A DNA stretch of 64,000 nt from CAWIDU01 sp963835055 (GCA_963835055.1 CAWIDU010000001.1:682001-746000), one strand, 5' to 3'. Numbered from the stretch's first letter, positions 15,753-24,443 are shown. Program-made: numbers and translations. The notes: a model not told the origin generated them from the sequence alone.

Positions 15753-15938
15753 TTATAGCTCAACTTCTAACAACTTAGCAGCTGGTTGCAATGAGGCGAT
15801 TTCGGTCGCCACAACTAGGGCCTGTTCGGCACTCCGAATTTTCGGCCTGTAGTTACGCGTTATATCGTCAGGGTCAACACCCGGCGGGTGGCCATGAAAT
15901 GGTTTCAGATTGTTTAGCGATAGTACTGGCACTTCCAT
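15753..15938 (-). CDS. Small protein of unknown function preceding trpS
   Basis: 61 aa. The ATG at 15938 is preceded by AGGAG at good spacing and the stop lies 10 bases before trpS. The sequence (MEVPVLSLNNLKPFHGHPP) has no Trp residues, so it does not look like a Trp leader peptide. Family unknown. It directly follows a terminator-like hairpin, so its expression may depend on readthrough. Confidence 0.55.
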   Translation of the reverse strand: MEVPVLSLNNLKPFHGHPPGVDPDDITRNYRPKIRSAEQALVVATEIASLQPAAKLLEVEL

Positions 15939-15964
15939 ATTTTCTCCTAGAATTATGTTTTAAA

Positions 15965-16091
15965 TTTAAAAAACCGCCTGCTGTGGCGGTTTCTTCAATG
16001 CTCTCGATTCTTGTTTTAGGCAAGCGCACAGAACAAACCGTCACGGATTGTGCGGTTAAACCAATACTGGTTGTTCTGTGATTTGGACATG
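15965..16091 (-). ncRNA. Structured RNA: trpS-operon leader or stand-alone small RNA with intrinsic terminator
   Basis: From a predicted start near 16091 the transcript has a 10-bp perfect outer helix (CACAGAACAA at 16071-16080 with TTGTTCTGTG at 16026-16035). It encloses two smaller helices, CCA/TGG and AACCG/CGGTT, giving a three-way-junction shape. A second hairpin (AAACCGCC/GGCGGTTT, 15971-15992) is followed by a T tract, as in an intrinsic terminator. It could be a small RNA ending there, or a leader that attenuates the 61-aa frame and trpS. No T-box consensus is visible. Confidence 0.6.
15966..15992 (-). terminator. Intrinsic terminator at the end of the trpS leader RNA
   Basis: 8-bp GC-rich stem (AAACCGCC/GGCGGTTT), 6-nt loop, then TTTTTT and AAATTT on the minus strand. 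Confidence 0.68.
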
Positions 16092-16097
16092 TCAGGA

Positions 16098-16126
16098 AGC
16101 TTAACACGAGGTTGTTTTACTGTCAA
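16098..16126 (-). promoter_or_regulatory. Promoter of the trpS leader RNA
   Basis: Consensus TTGACA (16121-16126), 17-bp spacer, weak -10 TAAGCT (16098-16103) on the minus strand. Confidence 0.6.
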
Positions 16127-16155
16127 TGCTGGAAGATCCAGTGCAATCTTGAAGT

Positions 16156-16932
16156 CTACGATACTTCGAAGTTTGTGACTGGCAGATTAAAAACTCTGAG
16201 GGCACCTGCCAGATCCCCCTGGTTGCCGCTGAGATGGTTTAGTACATACTGGGTCGTTCCAAGCTCTCCCAGCGGCACGCCATGCCTAGCGCCCACCCAA
16301 TCAGCCGGTTGACTAGTGTCAAAGTCATAGACTCCGGCGGGATACTTTGTGGCGGAGACGAAAGGATCATGGCCTTTGCGGACGACACCGCCCGATATGG
16401 ACGCCGCCCAAACGACTCCTGGGTCTGCTATTTCGCCGCTGGCATAGCGGCCACCGCCTGGGGCAGTTAATTGGCCCTCGCGCGTTAAAGTCACAGAACC
16501 GCTAAGACGTCCGCCGACCATGTTGTGATCAGTTAGAGTAAATTGAACGTAGGCCGAATGCACGTCGTCGGGATGGAAGACTAACCCAGTACTGGTTCGC
16601 GGGTCGTGGTCCATGACTACTTTAATATCAGCGAAACTATTGACCGAAGAGCCACCAGACAGGCTAGTGATAGTGGATGTGCTGCAGTCCAGATATGATC
16701 TCTCCGGCCCGGCGGGCGTGATCAAGCAATCTTTGGGAGCTTCTTCAGCAACACGAATCGCCGCTTGAGCAACTTCAACCATACCGGGATGGATAATCCG
16801 CTCCATGGCACGAGCTTTGGCGAGGCTAGTTTCAGCCTTTAGAAGAGCACAGCCACCGAGCGCCGCCGGCAAACCGATAATGCCAGCGACCAAAGACGCT
16901 CGTAATAACTTCTCAGCACTCATTGTCGTCAT
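16156..16932 (-). CDS. Predicted lipoprotein of unknown function
   Basis: 258 aa. A type II signal peptide ends in a lipobox (PAALGGC, Cys28), so the protein should be lipid-anchored on the outer face of the membrane. The body is rich in Gly, Ser, Thr and Val with several predicted beta-strands, and has two further Cys (in KDCLITP and YLDCSTS) that could pair. No known domain recognised. An alternative start lies at 16923. It follows the hydrolase gene at the tail of the ribosomal alpha-operon cluster. Confidence 0.68.
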   Translation of the reverse strand: MTTMSAEKLLRASLVAGIIGLPAALGGCALLKAETSLAKARAMERIIHPGMVEVAQAAIRVAEEAPKDCLITPAGPERSYLDCSTSTITSLSGGSSVNSFADIKVVMDHDPRTSTGLVFHPDDVHSAYVQFTLTDHNMVGGRLSGSVTLTREGQLTAPGGGRYASGEIADPGVVWAASISGGVVRKGHDPFVSATKYPAGVYDFDTSQPADWVGARHGVPLGELGTTQYVLNHLSGNQGDLAGALRVFNLPVTNFEVS

Positions 16933-17005
16933 AAATTAACACATAGCTGACGACTTATCAATAAGATGGTTAGCGCTTGGTGAATTGGTAGCGCTAAGGC
17001 TTTAG

Positions 17006-17749
17006 CTATATGATACGCCCGCTAAGATAGCGGACAGCTGTCAACATATGCCCGCCTGGCTCGAGCGAAGTGTGAAGATGCGCGCCACTATCCACTAGCG
17101 CTTGATGCAGCTCCAGACCTGAACTTGTTGGTATGTATTTGTCATGGGCGGCAATAATTAATCGAATTGTGTGGCGACCTAGGCTCTCTACATAGCGTAT
17201 CGGCGCCAAATCATGCCACAACTCCTGCAGATCCTTTAAGCAATAGCCTTGGCTAGCGTACATTCTCCTCAGAGCCTGGGTACGGATACCGGTCCATAGT
17301 GGTTTCGCCAGTTCACTGCCAGGAACAACCATAGCAACGTTATGGAATTCAGTCTTTTGCGATGCCATACTCATCAACGCATTGCCTAAACTGAAGGATA
17401 GTGCATTAACACGCTCTATGCCTTCTGTTATGCGTAATTGTTCTATGTCAGTTGATGTTTCGGTGGCAATAGCTCGAAAGGACTGGCCAACCATTTCTGG
17501 ATCAGGGTGCAGGATATGCGGACTAAACTCATAGAGCAACATGCCTGATTCAGCTGCCTCTAGACGCCGACGGATATTTTCATGGTGCTTAGAATTCATA
17601 GCGTGCCATGGGCCATAAACGGCTGTTATGGTAGTGGAGCCTTCAAGTGGCTGAAACTGACGAGTCGCAATTGCTTGATTGATTGTGTAGCCTGCAACGT
17701 CATCAAAACCTTGCCGCTGGTCTCGGTAGGCTAGGTACCTATCAATCAT
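17006..17749 (-). CDS. Alpha/beta-hydrolase-like protein
   Basis: 247 aa. Three elements in the right order suggest a hydrolase triad: a nucleophile-elbow-like SFSLGN (Ser), AAHDKYIP (Asp) and EPGGHM (His). The first Gly of GxSxG is replaced by Ser. No signal peptide. Substrate unknown. It begins 16 bases after the rpsI stop, on the same strand, so it may be read from the ribosomal operon. Confidence in the fold is moderate. Confidence 0.62.
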   Translation of the reverse strand: MIDRYLAYRDQRQGFDDVAGYTINQAIATRQFQPLEGSTTITAVYGPWHAMNSKHHENIRRRLEAAESGMLLYEFSPHILHPDPEMVGQSFRAIATETSTDIEQLRITEGIERVNALSFSLGNALMSMASQKTEFHNVAMVVPGSELAKPLWTGIRTQALRRMYASQGYCLKDLQELWHDLAPIRYVESLGRHTIRLIIAAHDKYIPTSSGLELHQALVDSGAHLHTSLEPGGHMLTAVRYLSGRII

Positions 17750-17765
17750 GATCTATTCAAGTAAT

Positions 17766-18164
17766 TTAGCGCTTGGTGAACTGACGTTGCTTGCGAGCGC
17801 CTTTGAGCCCGAATTTCTTGCGCTCGCGTTCGCGAGGGTCGCGGCTCAGTAGGTCGGCGCGCTTGAGGGTGCTCTTGAGGTCTTCGTTAACCAGAACTAG
17901 GGTCTTGCTGATACCGAGGCGGATGGCTTCCATCTGGCCTTGATGGCCGCCACCGGAGACGACGGCACTGACATCGAATTTGCCGGTTTGGTCAAGCACC
18001 GTGAACGGTTCGTTTAATTTTGCTAGCAAGTAGCTGCTGTTGGCGAAATATTCTTCGGCGGGCTGGCCATTAATGACAATTTTGCCCTTGCCGCCTTGCA
18101 AGCGGACGCGGGCGGTGGCGCTTTTACGGCGGCCGAGAGCATAGAAATAAGAATCTTTGGCCAT
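17766..18164 (-). CDS. rpsI: Ribosomal protein uS9
   Basis: 132 aa, standard length. It begins YFYALGRRKSATARVRL and ends in the basic tail ARKQRQFTKR that reaches the ribosomal P site. Its ATG overlaps the rplM stop by one base (TAATG), the usual L13-S9 pair. Confidence 0.97.
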   Translation of the reverse strand: MAKDSYFYALGRRKSATARVRLQGGKGKIVINGQPAEEYFANSSYLLAKLNEPFTVLDQTGKFDVSAVVSGGGHQGQMEAIRLGISKTLVLVNEDLKSTLKRADLLSRDPRERERKKFGLKGARKQRQFTKR

Positions 18165-18604
18165 TATTTGACGTCCTTCACGGAAATTAGTTTGGGCTGT
18201 TGGGGATCGTGGCTATGTTCGGCACCGGCGTAAACTTTCAGGCGCTGCAGACGGGCGTCGCGGAGTTTGTTGACCGGCAACATGCCGCGGACCGCATTAG
18301 TGATGGCGAAAGTTGGGTCGGACTGCATTTTCTCGTTGAGCGTGGCCGACTTGAGGCCGCCAGGATAGTGGCTGTGGTGATAATAAACTTTCTTATTGAA
18401 TTTGTCGCCGGTGGCGACGGTCTGGGCGGCGTTGATAACGACCACGAAGTCACCGCAATCGATGTGCTTGGTGAACTGCGGCTTGCCCTTGCCCGTCAAC
18501 AGCGTGGCGATTCGGGTGGCCACTCGGCCGAGCGGTGCTTCCGAGGCGTCGATTACATACCACTCGCGGGTGACATCAGTTGGTTTGGCGCTATAAGTTT
18601 TCAC
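18164..18604 (-). CDS. rplM: Ribosomal protein uL13
   Basis: 146 aa. LLTGKGKPQFTKHIDCGDFV and a GMLPVNKLRD motif are typical of L13, an early-assembly protein on 23S rRNA. The start overlaps the rplQ stop by 4 bases. Confidence 0.97.
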   Translation of the reverse strand: MKTYSAKPTDVTREWYVIDASEAPLGRVATRIATLLTGKGKPQFTKHIDCGDFVVVINAAQTVATGDKFNKKVYYHHSHYPGGLKSATLNEKMQSDPTFAITNAVRGMLPVNKLRDARLQRLKVYAGAEHSHDPQQPKLISVKDVK

Positions 18605-19102
18605 GCTGACTTCTCCGCGGGTTTCTTGGCCGTTTTGGCGGCTGGCTTGGCCTTCGGCTTCGCTGCCGGCTTGGGCTTGGCGGCGACTTTGGCCGGGGCT
18701 TTGGCTTCAGCCTTGGCTGCTGGAACGGGTTTCAGCTCTTTCAGGTCGTCGACGAAGCTGACACGGGCCTGCATAACGTTATCGCCGCGACGGGCTGTCG
18801 TTTTCACGATCCGGAAGTAACCGCTGTTGCGGGCGCCTAACTTCGGAGCGATGTCGTCAATTAGCTTATGAGCGCTGGTCGTGGTCATCAGGGCACTGAT
18901 CACCTGACGGCGGTTGTGTAAATCGCCAATTTTCGCCTTGGTAATGAGCTTCTCGACGTAAGGCACGACTTCTTTGGCCTTGGGCAGCGTAGTCTCGATT
19001 GATTCGTACTTGATCAGTGAATCAGCCAGGCCTTTAATCAGCGCCCGGCGTTGGTCGCGGGTCGCGGTGAAATTTTCGGCCTTGATACCCGTGGCGATGC
19101 AT
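18601..19102 (-). CDS. rplQ: Ribosomal protein bL17 with Ala/Lys-rich tail (one frameshift)
   Basis: The ATG at 19102 directly follows the rpoA stop codon and gives MHRHGYQGRKF, the L17 N-terminus. An extra T in the AAAATTT run near 19070-19076 breaks the frame. After it, TRDQRRALIKGLADSLIKY continues correctly. Corrected length is about 166 aa, with a C-terminal Ala/Lys/Pro tail of roughly 50 residues absent from ordinary L17. The shift sits next to a homopolymer and is probably a sequence error. Confidence 0.88.
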
Positions 19103-20057
19103 CTAGAGCTCCAACTCCGCTAATTTCTCTTTGACTTCGTCGAGAGCCTTGCTGCCGAAACCTTTTAGGTCGCGCAGCTCAGCGTCGTTAAGGGCAAATA
19201 AGTCGCGAATGGTGTGGATGTCGTTATTGATCAGGGCGTTAGTGGTGCGGGCCGACAGGTTCAGATCTTCGATCGAGGTGTTGAGGGCTGTAGTTTCTTC
19301 GCCCAGGCTCTCGCCGCCGAATTCGGTGGTTTCGCTGCTGTTATCGGTGATTGGCTCGCTGGCTGCCACTCGAGTATTGCCGGCCAAGGCCGTGTACTGG
19401 TTGACCAGGATGGCCGAAGCTTCCTCGAAAGCGTCTTGCGGCGTAATCGAGCCATCGGTATCAACTGTTAGTAGTAGCTTGTCGAGGTCAGTGGCTTGGC
19501 CGACGCGGGTATTCTCGACCTTGTAGCGGACGCGCAGCACGGGACTGAAAATGGCGTCCAAGGCGATCATGTCGGTCGCTTTCTTGGCGGTGCCTTCCTC
19601 GATGGTGCGATAGCCGCGGCCGATTTCGACACGCAGATCCATGACCAGTTTGCCCTTAGCGTCATCAATGGTGGCGATAACGTGCTCGGGATTGACGATT
19701 TCGACGTCGGCATTGGTCTGGATATCTTTGGCCGTAACGGCACCCTTGCCACTTTTAACGATGCGCAAGTCTTGGGCTTCGTCGCCATAAACGCGGAAAC
19801 GAATGCCTTTGAGGTTGAGCATGATGTCGACGATGTCTTCTTTGACACCGGGCACATCGGTAAACTCATGAGTGATGCCCTCGATCTTGAAAGACGTCAC
19901 GGCCGCGCCGGCAATGCTCGACAGCAACACGCGCCGCAGGCGAGTTGCCTAGCGTCATGCCATAGCCACTGTGCAGCGGCTCGATGGCAAACGTCGCACT
20001 GGTGGCGCCATGGTCATCGACCTTGACGAGTCCGGGGGTGTGAATGGTATTTGACAT
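19103..20057 (-). CDS. rpoA: RNA polymerase alpha subunit (one frameshift)
   Basis: Alpha N-terminal domain from MSNTIHTPGLVKV through HSGYGMTLGNS, then, after a single extra C near 19939, RRVLLSSIAGAAVTSFKIEG. The C-terminal domain (NLSARTTNALINNDIHTIRDL, then LKGFGSKALDEV) has the helix-hairpin-helix that binds UP elements and activators. Corrected length is about 317 aa, normal for alpha. It lies between rpsD and rplQ. Confidence 0.93.
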
Positions 20058-20074
20058 GCCTAATTGCTCCTTCT

Positions 20075-20705
20075 TTAGCGGGAATAATATTCCACGATTA
20101 GTTGCTCATTGATATCGGGTTCGGCGTCATCACGGGTTGGCACACCAGTGATCGCACACTTCAACCTTCTTACGATTAACTTTCAGCCAGCCGGTATATT
20201 GCCAGGGGCTGGGCTAATGTCATCCAAATGCTTGAAGTATTCGGTCTTCAGACTGTGGGGCCGAGCTGTCAGGGTATCTCCAGGCTTGCAAACGAATTGA
20301 CGGGATATCAACCCGCACGCCGTTAAGCATAAAGTGCCCGTGGGTCACCAGCTGGCGGGCGGCCGCGGCGACTGGGAGCGAAACCAGCCCGATAAATGGC
20401 GTTATCGGCGCGTTGCTCCAAGAATTGCAGCAATAATTGGCCAGATTGACCCTGCCGGCGGTTGGCCTCGCGCATCAAGTTACTGAATTGGCGCTCCAGC
20501 AGGCCATAAAGCCGCTTGACTTTTTGCTTTTCGCGCAGCTGCAAGCGAGTATTGGCTGGCTTTGTTACCACCACGCGGGCCGCGGCTCTGAGGGTTCTGG
20601 CCCGGCAAGGCTGAACGCTTAACCAGGGCCTTGTGGGCCTTAGGGTGCAGCGCATAGCCTTCACGGCGAGCTCATTTTGACAATTGATGAACGGTCGCGG
20701 GCCAT
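20075..20705 (-). CDS. rpsD: Ribosomal protein uS4 (about six frameshifts)
   Basis: The start ATG at 20705 directly follows the rpsK stop (MARDRSSIVKMS). Segments recovered by switching frame are GYALHPKAHKALVKRS, LREKQKVKRLYGLLERQF, QLVTHGHFMLNGVRVDIPS and the ending NEQLIVEYYSR. Five single-base insertions and one deletion restore a 208-aa S4. No zinc-type Cys cluster is seen at the N-terminus. The density of shifts in an essential gene points to poor local sequence, not a real pseudogene. Confidence 0.85.
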
Positions 20706-21176
20706 CTAGACTCTCCTCGCCTTCCGTGGTCGGACACCGCCATGCGGCACGCCAGTGACGTCTCTGATAACTTCTACCTGGATATCCATGCCAGCCAGCA
20801 CGCGAACGGCGGCGTCGCGGCCCAAACCAATACCTTTGATGAAGACATCGGCCTTGCTCAAGCCATATTGCTGCTTGGCGGCCTGGGCGGCACGCTCGGC
20901 GGCCACCTGGGCGGCGTAGGCCGTGCCTTTCTTGGAGCCGCGGAAACCGCAAGCCCCAGCGCTGCAGCTGGTCAGCACATTGCCCTGGTTATCCGTGAAA
21001 GTGATGATTGTGTTATTAAAGGTCGCTAGGACGTGGACTTGGCCGCTGGCCACGGCGCGCTTAGCTTTGCGCTTCTTGGGCGCCGGCTTATCAGCTGTGG
21101 CAGCCTTGTCAGGCACGGCGACAGCTGGAGCTTCGGTCTCGATAACTTCGGTGGTCTTAGTCTCGTCGTCTGCCAT
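20706..21176 (-). CDS. rpsK: Ribosomal protein uS11 with N-terminal extension
   Basis: 156 aa. The S11 core starts near residue 41 (SGQVHVLATFNNTIITFTD) and ends GVPHGGVRPRKARRV, as normal. The first 40 residues are an acidic Thr/Glu/Ala stretch turning basic (PAPKKRKAKRA), not found in typical S11 (about 129 aa). The frame is intact although neighbours rpsD and rpsM are not. Confidence 0.96.
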   Translation of the reverse strand: MADDETKTTEVIETEAPAVAVPDKAATADKPAPKKRKAKRAVASGQVHVLATFNNTIITFTDNQGNVLTSCSAGACGFRGSKKGTAYAAQVAAERAAQAAKQQYGLSKADVFIKGIGLGRDAAVRVLAGMDIQVEVIRDVTGVPHGGVRPRKARRV

Positions 21177-21179
21177 GAT

Positions 21180-21568
21180 TTACGTCTTACTGGCCACTTT
21201 CTTGGCCGTGCCACCGACCGTGACCTTCTTGCCGCGGCGGGTGCGGGCGTTGGTCTTGGTGCGTTGGCCGCGTGACGGCAAATTAGCACTGTGACGCAGG
21301 CCGCGGTAGGCTTTAATATCTTTAAGGCGCTTGATATTGCCGCTCACCAATCGCTGCAATTCACCTTCTACCAGAAAATCAGCCGTTGATAATGTCTTGA
21401 ATGCGGCCGAACTTCGCCATCCGTCAGGTTCTTAACCCGAGTCGTCGGCTCGACATTGGCCTTGGCCAGAATATTCTGGGACGTTTTCGGCCCAATACCG
21501 TACACATAGGTCAGCGCCACCCACACTTGTTTGTCGTCAGGAATAGTGACACCAGAGATACGCGCCAT
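21180..21568 (-). CDS. rpsM: Ribosomal protein uS13 (two frameshifts)
   Basis: Begins MARISGVTIPDDKQVWVALT with the helix-turn-helix GIGPKTSQNILAKA. Two extra G residues (near 21405 and 21390) break the frame; afterwards LRHSANLPSRGQRTKTNART and the basic tail follow. Corrected length is 128 aa. The ATG overlaps the rpmJ stop (TAATG). Confidence 0.9.
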
Positions 21569-21684
21569 TAACCTTGCCTCTGCTTATGCTTCGGCTTAAA
21601 CTTATTGATAACATAGACCCGGCCTTTACGGCGGACAATAATGTCATCAGGACTGATTTTCTTGACACTGGCACGCACTTTCAT
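21568..21684 (-). CDS. rpmJ: Ribosomal protein bL36, cysteine-free
   Basis: 38 aa, starting MKVRASVKKISPDDIIVRRK and ending KPKHKQRQG. The zinc ligands of classical L36 (Cys-x2-Cys, Cys, His) are missing, so it is a zinc-independent version. GGAG lies 11 nt before the ATG at 21684, favouring it over an ATG at 21693. The stop overlaps the rpsM start. Confidence 0.92.
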   Translation of the reverse strand: MKVRASVKKISPDDIIVRRKGRVYVINKFKPKHKQRQG

Positions 21685-21738
21685 GCGGATCATTGCTCCT
21701 TACAGCGATGACTCACTGCTCTTAAAAATTGTAAGGCT

Positions 21739-21960
21739 CTAGCCTTTGCGATAGGTGATTCTTCCCTTAGTAAGATCGTAAGGGGTCAACTCAACCGTAA
21801 CGCTGTCGCCGGGCACGATACGGATAAAATGCTTCCGCATCTTGCCGGCGACGTGAGCTATAATTTGATGGCCGTTCTCGAGTTCGACCCGAAATTGCGT
21901 CCCCGGTAGGGTTTCGACAATTGTGCCCGTGAGCTCGATAACTTCCTTATTGGCAGCCAT
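21739..21960 (-). CDS. infA: Translation initiation factor IF-1
   Basis: 73 aa single S1-type OB fold: VIELTGTIVETLPGTQFRVE, HVAGKMRKHFIRIVPGD and the ending KGRITYRKG. It blocks the ribosomal A site during initiation. It heads the rpmJ-rpsM-rpsK-rpsD-rpoA group with its own strong promoter. Confidence 0.97.
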   Translation of the reverse strand: MAANKEVIELTGTIVETLPGTQFRVELENGHQIIAHVAGKMRKHFIRIVPGDSVTVELTPYDLTKGRITYRKG

Positions 21961-21977
21961 ACATATAACAACGACTA

Positions 21978-22007
21978 ATTATAGCAAGCCAACGACCCTT
22001 TTGTAAA
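21978..22007 (-). promoter_or_regulatory. Promoter of the infA-rpoA operon
   Basis: TTTACA (22002-22007), 18-bp spacer, TGC-TATAAT (-10 at 21978-21983). The leader before the infA ATG is only about 10 nt. Confidence 0.72.
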
Positions 22008-22073
22008 GAGTTTTATCAACTCCAAGAATTACCCGCGTCGTTCGAGCGAATATATCTATAATATCACGGCTGT

Positions 22074-23594
22074 CTAGCGTTTGTCAGCCCGATCACGGTC
22101 GCGGCGCAACAGACGCAGACGACGGCCAAACCGCAAGCGGCGGCCGCCAGTCGCGGCGTCAGCGGCTGTTTCGACGTCATAGAAGAAGTCTGGCTGCGAA
22201 TACTGATCGTAGGTCACCATCAAGGCTCGGGATTCGATTGCTCGCAGCGTCTGCAGAGCCACCGAAACCAGGATCAGTATGCTAGTGCCACCAATCGTAA
22301 TGCTGGTAGCAATGAAAATTTGAGCAATAATCGGCATAAGAGCTAACAAACCGAGGCTGAAAGCACCAAATAGCGTCAAGCGATTAACGATTCTGCCCAA
22401 GTACTTCTCGGTCTGCTCACCGCCGCGGACACCTTCTATGAAGCCGCCCTGTTTATGCAGGTTTTCGGCGATTTCCTTAGAGTTGAAGGTAATACTGGTG
22501 TAGAAAAAGGTAAAGACGAACACCAGCGTAAAGTAAGTCAACGGGTAGATGTAGGCCTTCAGGCCCTCCGAGGCGAACGTTGTGGATGATGGCGGCTGGA
22601 ACCAGGTCACTAGATTCTGACCCAAGTGGGCCAGGCTGGCGCTATGGCTGCCACTCAGCAGCTGCCCGGCGAAGCTAGGCACGCTTAGGAACGCCACAGC
22701 GAAGATAATCGGCACCACCCCGGCCGTGATTAGTTTGACCGGTAGCAGCGTCGTAATGCCGCCATAGGTTCGGTTGCCTTGGACGCGTTTGGCGTAATTG
22801 ACGGTTAGGTTGCGCGCCGCTTCGTTGAGCATGACAACAAGCCACGTCAAAAAGACCACGGCGGCAATCAAGGCGATGGCGGCAATTAGGCCGTCCTTAT
22901 TAATCGGCAAAGTATGGCCCAACAGTCTCCAATGTTTGGCCTTGCCGACGGCCGCGCTAATGATGCTGCCGAGGTTGGACGGCAAGCGGCTGACGATACC
23001 AACTGTAATAATCAAGGAAATACCGTTGCCGATCGACTGTTCGGTCACCAGCTCGCCCAGCCACATTAGCAGCATCGAACCGCCGGTCAGGGCGGCAACC
23101 ATCAGTACCCATTGCAACAGCGAAGAATTAGCCGTGATATCGCCGACGCCGCCGATCGACTGGGCGGCCTGTCGAATCAGGTAAATCGAGCCAATAGACT
23201 GGATAATCGCCAGCGGGAAAGTGAGGATACGGGTGTATTGGTTGATTTTCTTCTGGCCGAACTCGCCTTCTTTGTGCAGTGCCTCCAGTTGTGGCACGGC
23301 CTTAGTTAGCAGCTGCATGATAATCGAAGCGTTAATGTACGGCCCCAAGCCAGCGATCATAATCGAGAAATTGGCCAGCGCGCCGCCCGATAGCACGTTA
23401 ATGAAGCTCAGCAGTTGTGGCGTGTTACTGGAATTAAACAGGTTCTGCAGCACCTGGTGGAGAGTAGCGGCGTTGCCAATCGGCACCGGTAGATGGGCCA
23501 AGATACGGAAAATCAACAAGATAGCCAGAACCGCCAGAATGCGTTTGCGCATATCCGGATGCCCGAGCGACTTGCCAATAATCTTCCAGTTCAC
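22074..23594 (-). CDS. secY: Preprotein translocase subunit SecY with a basic C-terminal tail
   Basis: 506 aa with about ten transmembrane segments. Typical motifs are LGPYINASIIMQLL, GIGNGIS-like EQSIGNGISLIITVGI and the cytosolic loop KRVQGNRTYGG. GTG start at 23594. The last 30 residues are Arg-rich (RRLRFGRRLRLLRRDRD), longer and more basic than usual, possibly contacting the ribosome or rRNA. It is the channel of the Sec pathway and pairs with SecE at 6494-6913. adk and map, often found next to it, are absent. Confidence 0.96.
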   Translation of the reverse strand: MNWKIIGKSLGHPDMRKRILAVLAILLIFRILAHLPVPIGNAATLHQVLQNLFNSSNTPQLLSFINVLSGGALANFSIMIAGLGPYINASIIMQLLTKAVPQLEALHKEGEFGQKKINQYTRILTFPLAIIQSIGSIYLIRQAAQSIGGVGDITANSSLLQWVLMVAALTGGSMLLMWLGELVTEQSIGNGISLIITVGIVSRLPSNLGSIISAAVGKAKHWRLLGHTLPINKDGLIAAIALIAAVVFLTWLVVMLNEAARNLTVNYAKRVQGNRTYGGITTLLPVKLITAGVVPIIFAVAFLSVPSFAGQLLSGSHSASLAHLGQNLVTWFQPPSSTTFASEGLKAYIYPLTYFTLVFVFTFFYTSITFNSKEIAENLHKQGGFIEGVRGGEQTEKYLGRIVNRLTLFGAFSLGLLALMPIIAQIFIATSITIGGTSILILVSVALQTLRAIESRALMVTYDQYSQPDFFYDVETAADAATGGRRLRFGRRLRLLRRDRDRADKR

Positions 23595-23669
23595 GACCTG
23601 TTTGTCCCTCTTTTCACGTCTTATAATTAAAACACAGCCTGAGACTGTCGTCTATCGAGAAACTAAATT

Positions 23670-23978
23670 CTACGCGTAAGAAACATTATGCCCGGCCGCT
23701 CCCAAAATTCGAGCACCATGATCGAGCAAGGCACAGTCATCGATATGAAGGTCTAATTTATAATAGCCCAGATCGGTGGAACCTGGCTCCTGTGCTAACT
23801 CCGGGTAGCCACGTAAAGAAAAATGCACTGGCCGTGCAAGGCTGCTTGGTGGATCCAGCTCCGGATTGGAAAAAGCTTCTATAAGTCTGCCATCCATGGC
23901 GGGTTCAGATTTTAAAATTTTTCCACCAATACCGCGTGGCCCTGGCCGTACGCTTAGCTTAAAAGTTGTCGTTTCCAC
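23670..23978 (-). CDS. Small protein of unknown function between rplO and secY
   Basis: 102 aa, beginning 3 bases after the rplO stop (METTTFKLSVRPGPRGIGG) and ending about 75 bases before secY. Predicted soluble, mixed strand/coil, one Cys, no recognised motif. It occupies the place right before secY. Confidence 0.58.
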   Translation of the reverse strand: METTTFKLSVRPGPRGIGGKILKSEPAMDGRLIEAFSNPELDPPSSLARPVHFSLRGYPELAQEPGSTDLGYYKLDLHIDDCALLDHGARILGAAGHNVSYA

Positions 23979-23981
23979 AAA

Positions 23982-24443
23982 CTAACTTTTTTCCTTCTTG
24001 GCGCGTTGTAAGCGGACGGTTTTTTCGAATGCACCGCCGGCTTTTTCGACAGCCTCGATCGCCGAAGCACTGGCCAGCGGCAATTTGACACTGACTTTTT
24101 TCTTGAGCTCACCCTTAACCAGTAACTTGACCGTCACGTACGGGTTGGAAATCAGACCCGCCTCGGCCAGTTTGGTAGCGTCAACGATAGCGCCCAAACT
24201 ATCCAGTTGGCCGGTATAGATCAGCTCAACCGGGGCGCGTAAGCTGCGGAAACCAGGTAATTTCGGCAATTGCTGCATCAACGGGTTGGTGCCGCCGGCG
24301 AAACCGGGGTTCTTGGAGTAACCGGTGCGTGATTTCTGGCCCTTGGTACCGCGGCCGGCCGTCTTGCCTTGGCCGCCGGCGATGCCGCGACCAACACGCT
24401 TGGCAGCTTTCGGCTTGGTCGTTTGTAATTCGTGATACTTCAT
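23982..24443 (-). CDS. rplO: Ribosomal protein uL15
   Basis: 153 aa. The N-terminal Gly/Lys/Arg-rich region (VGRGIAGGQGKTAGRGTKG) and LPKLPGFRS are diagnostic. Its start overlaps the rpsE stop by 4 bases, so there is no rpmD (uL30) between them, as known for CPR bacteria. Confidence 0.97.
   Translation of the reverse strand: MKYHELQTTKPKAAKRVGRGIAGGQGKTAGRGTKGQKSRTGYSKNPGFAGGTNPLMQQLPKLPGFRSLRAPVELIYTGQLDSLGAIVDATKLAEAGLISNPYVTVKLLVKGELKKKVSVKLPLASASAIEAVEKAGGAFEKTVRLQRAKKEKS

Noticed and set aside
15939..16100. T-box riboswitch ahead of trpS
   Set aside because: No AGGGTGG-type T-box sequence or specifier-loop arrangement is visible; only the generic leader and terminator are supported.
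18200..18820. Plus-strand open frame of 206 codons
   Set aside because: Antisense to rplM and rplQ; a composition shadow of GC-rich codons.
20323..20952. 209-codon minus-strand frame across rpsD and part of rpsK
   Set aside because: It mixes an out-of-frame reading of rpsK with one correct-frame segment of rpsD; the real gene is rpsD with frameshifts.
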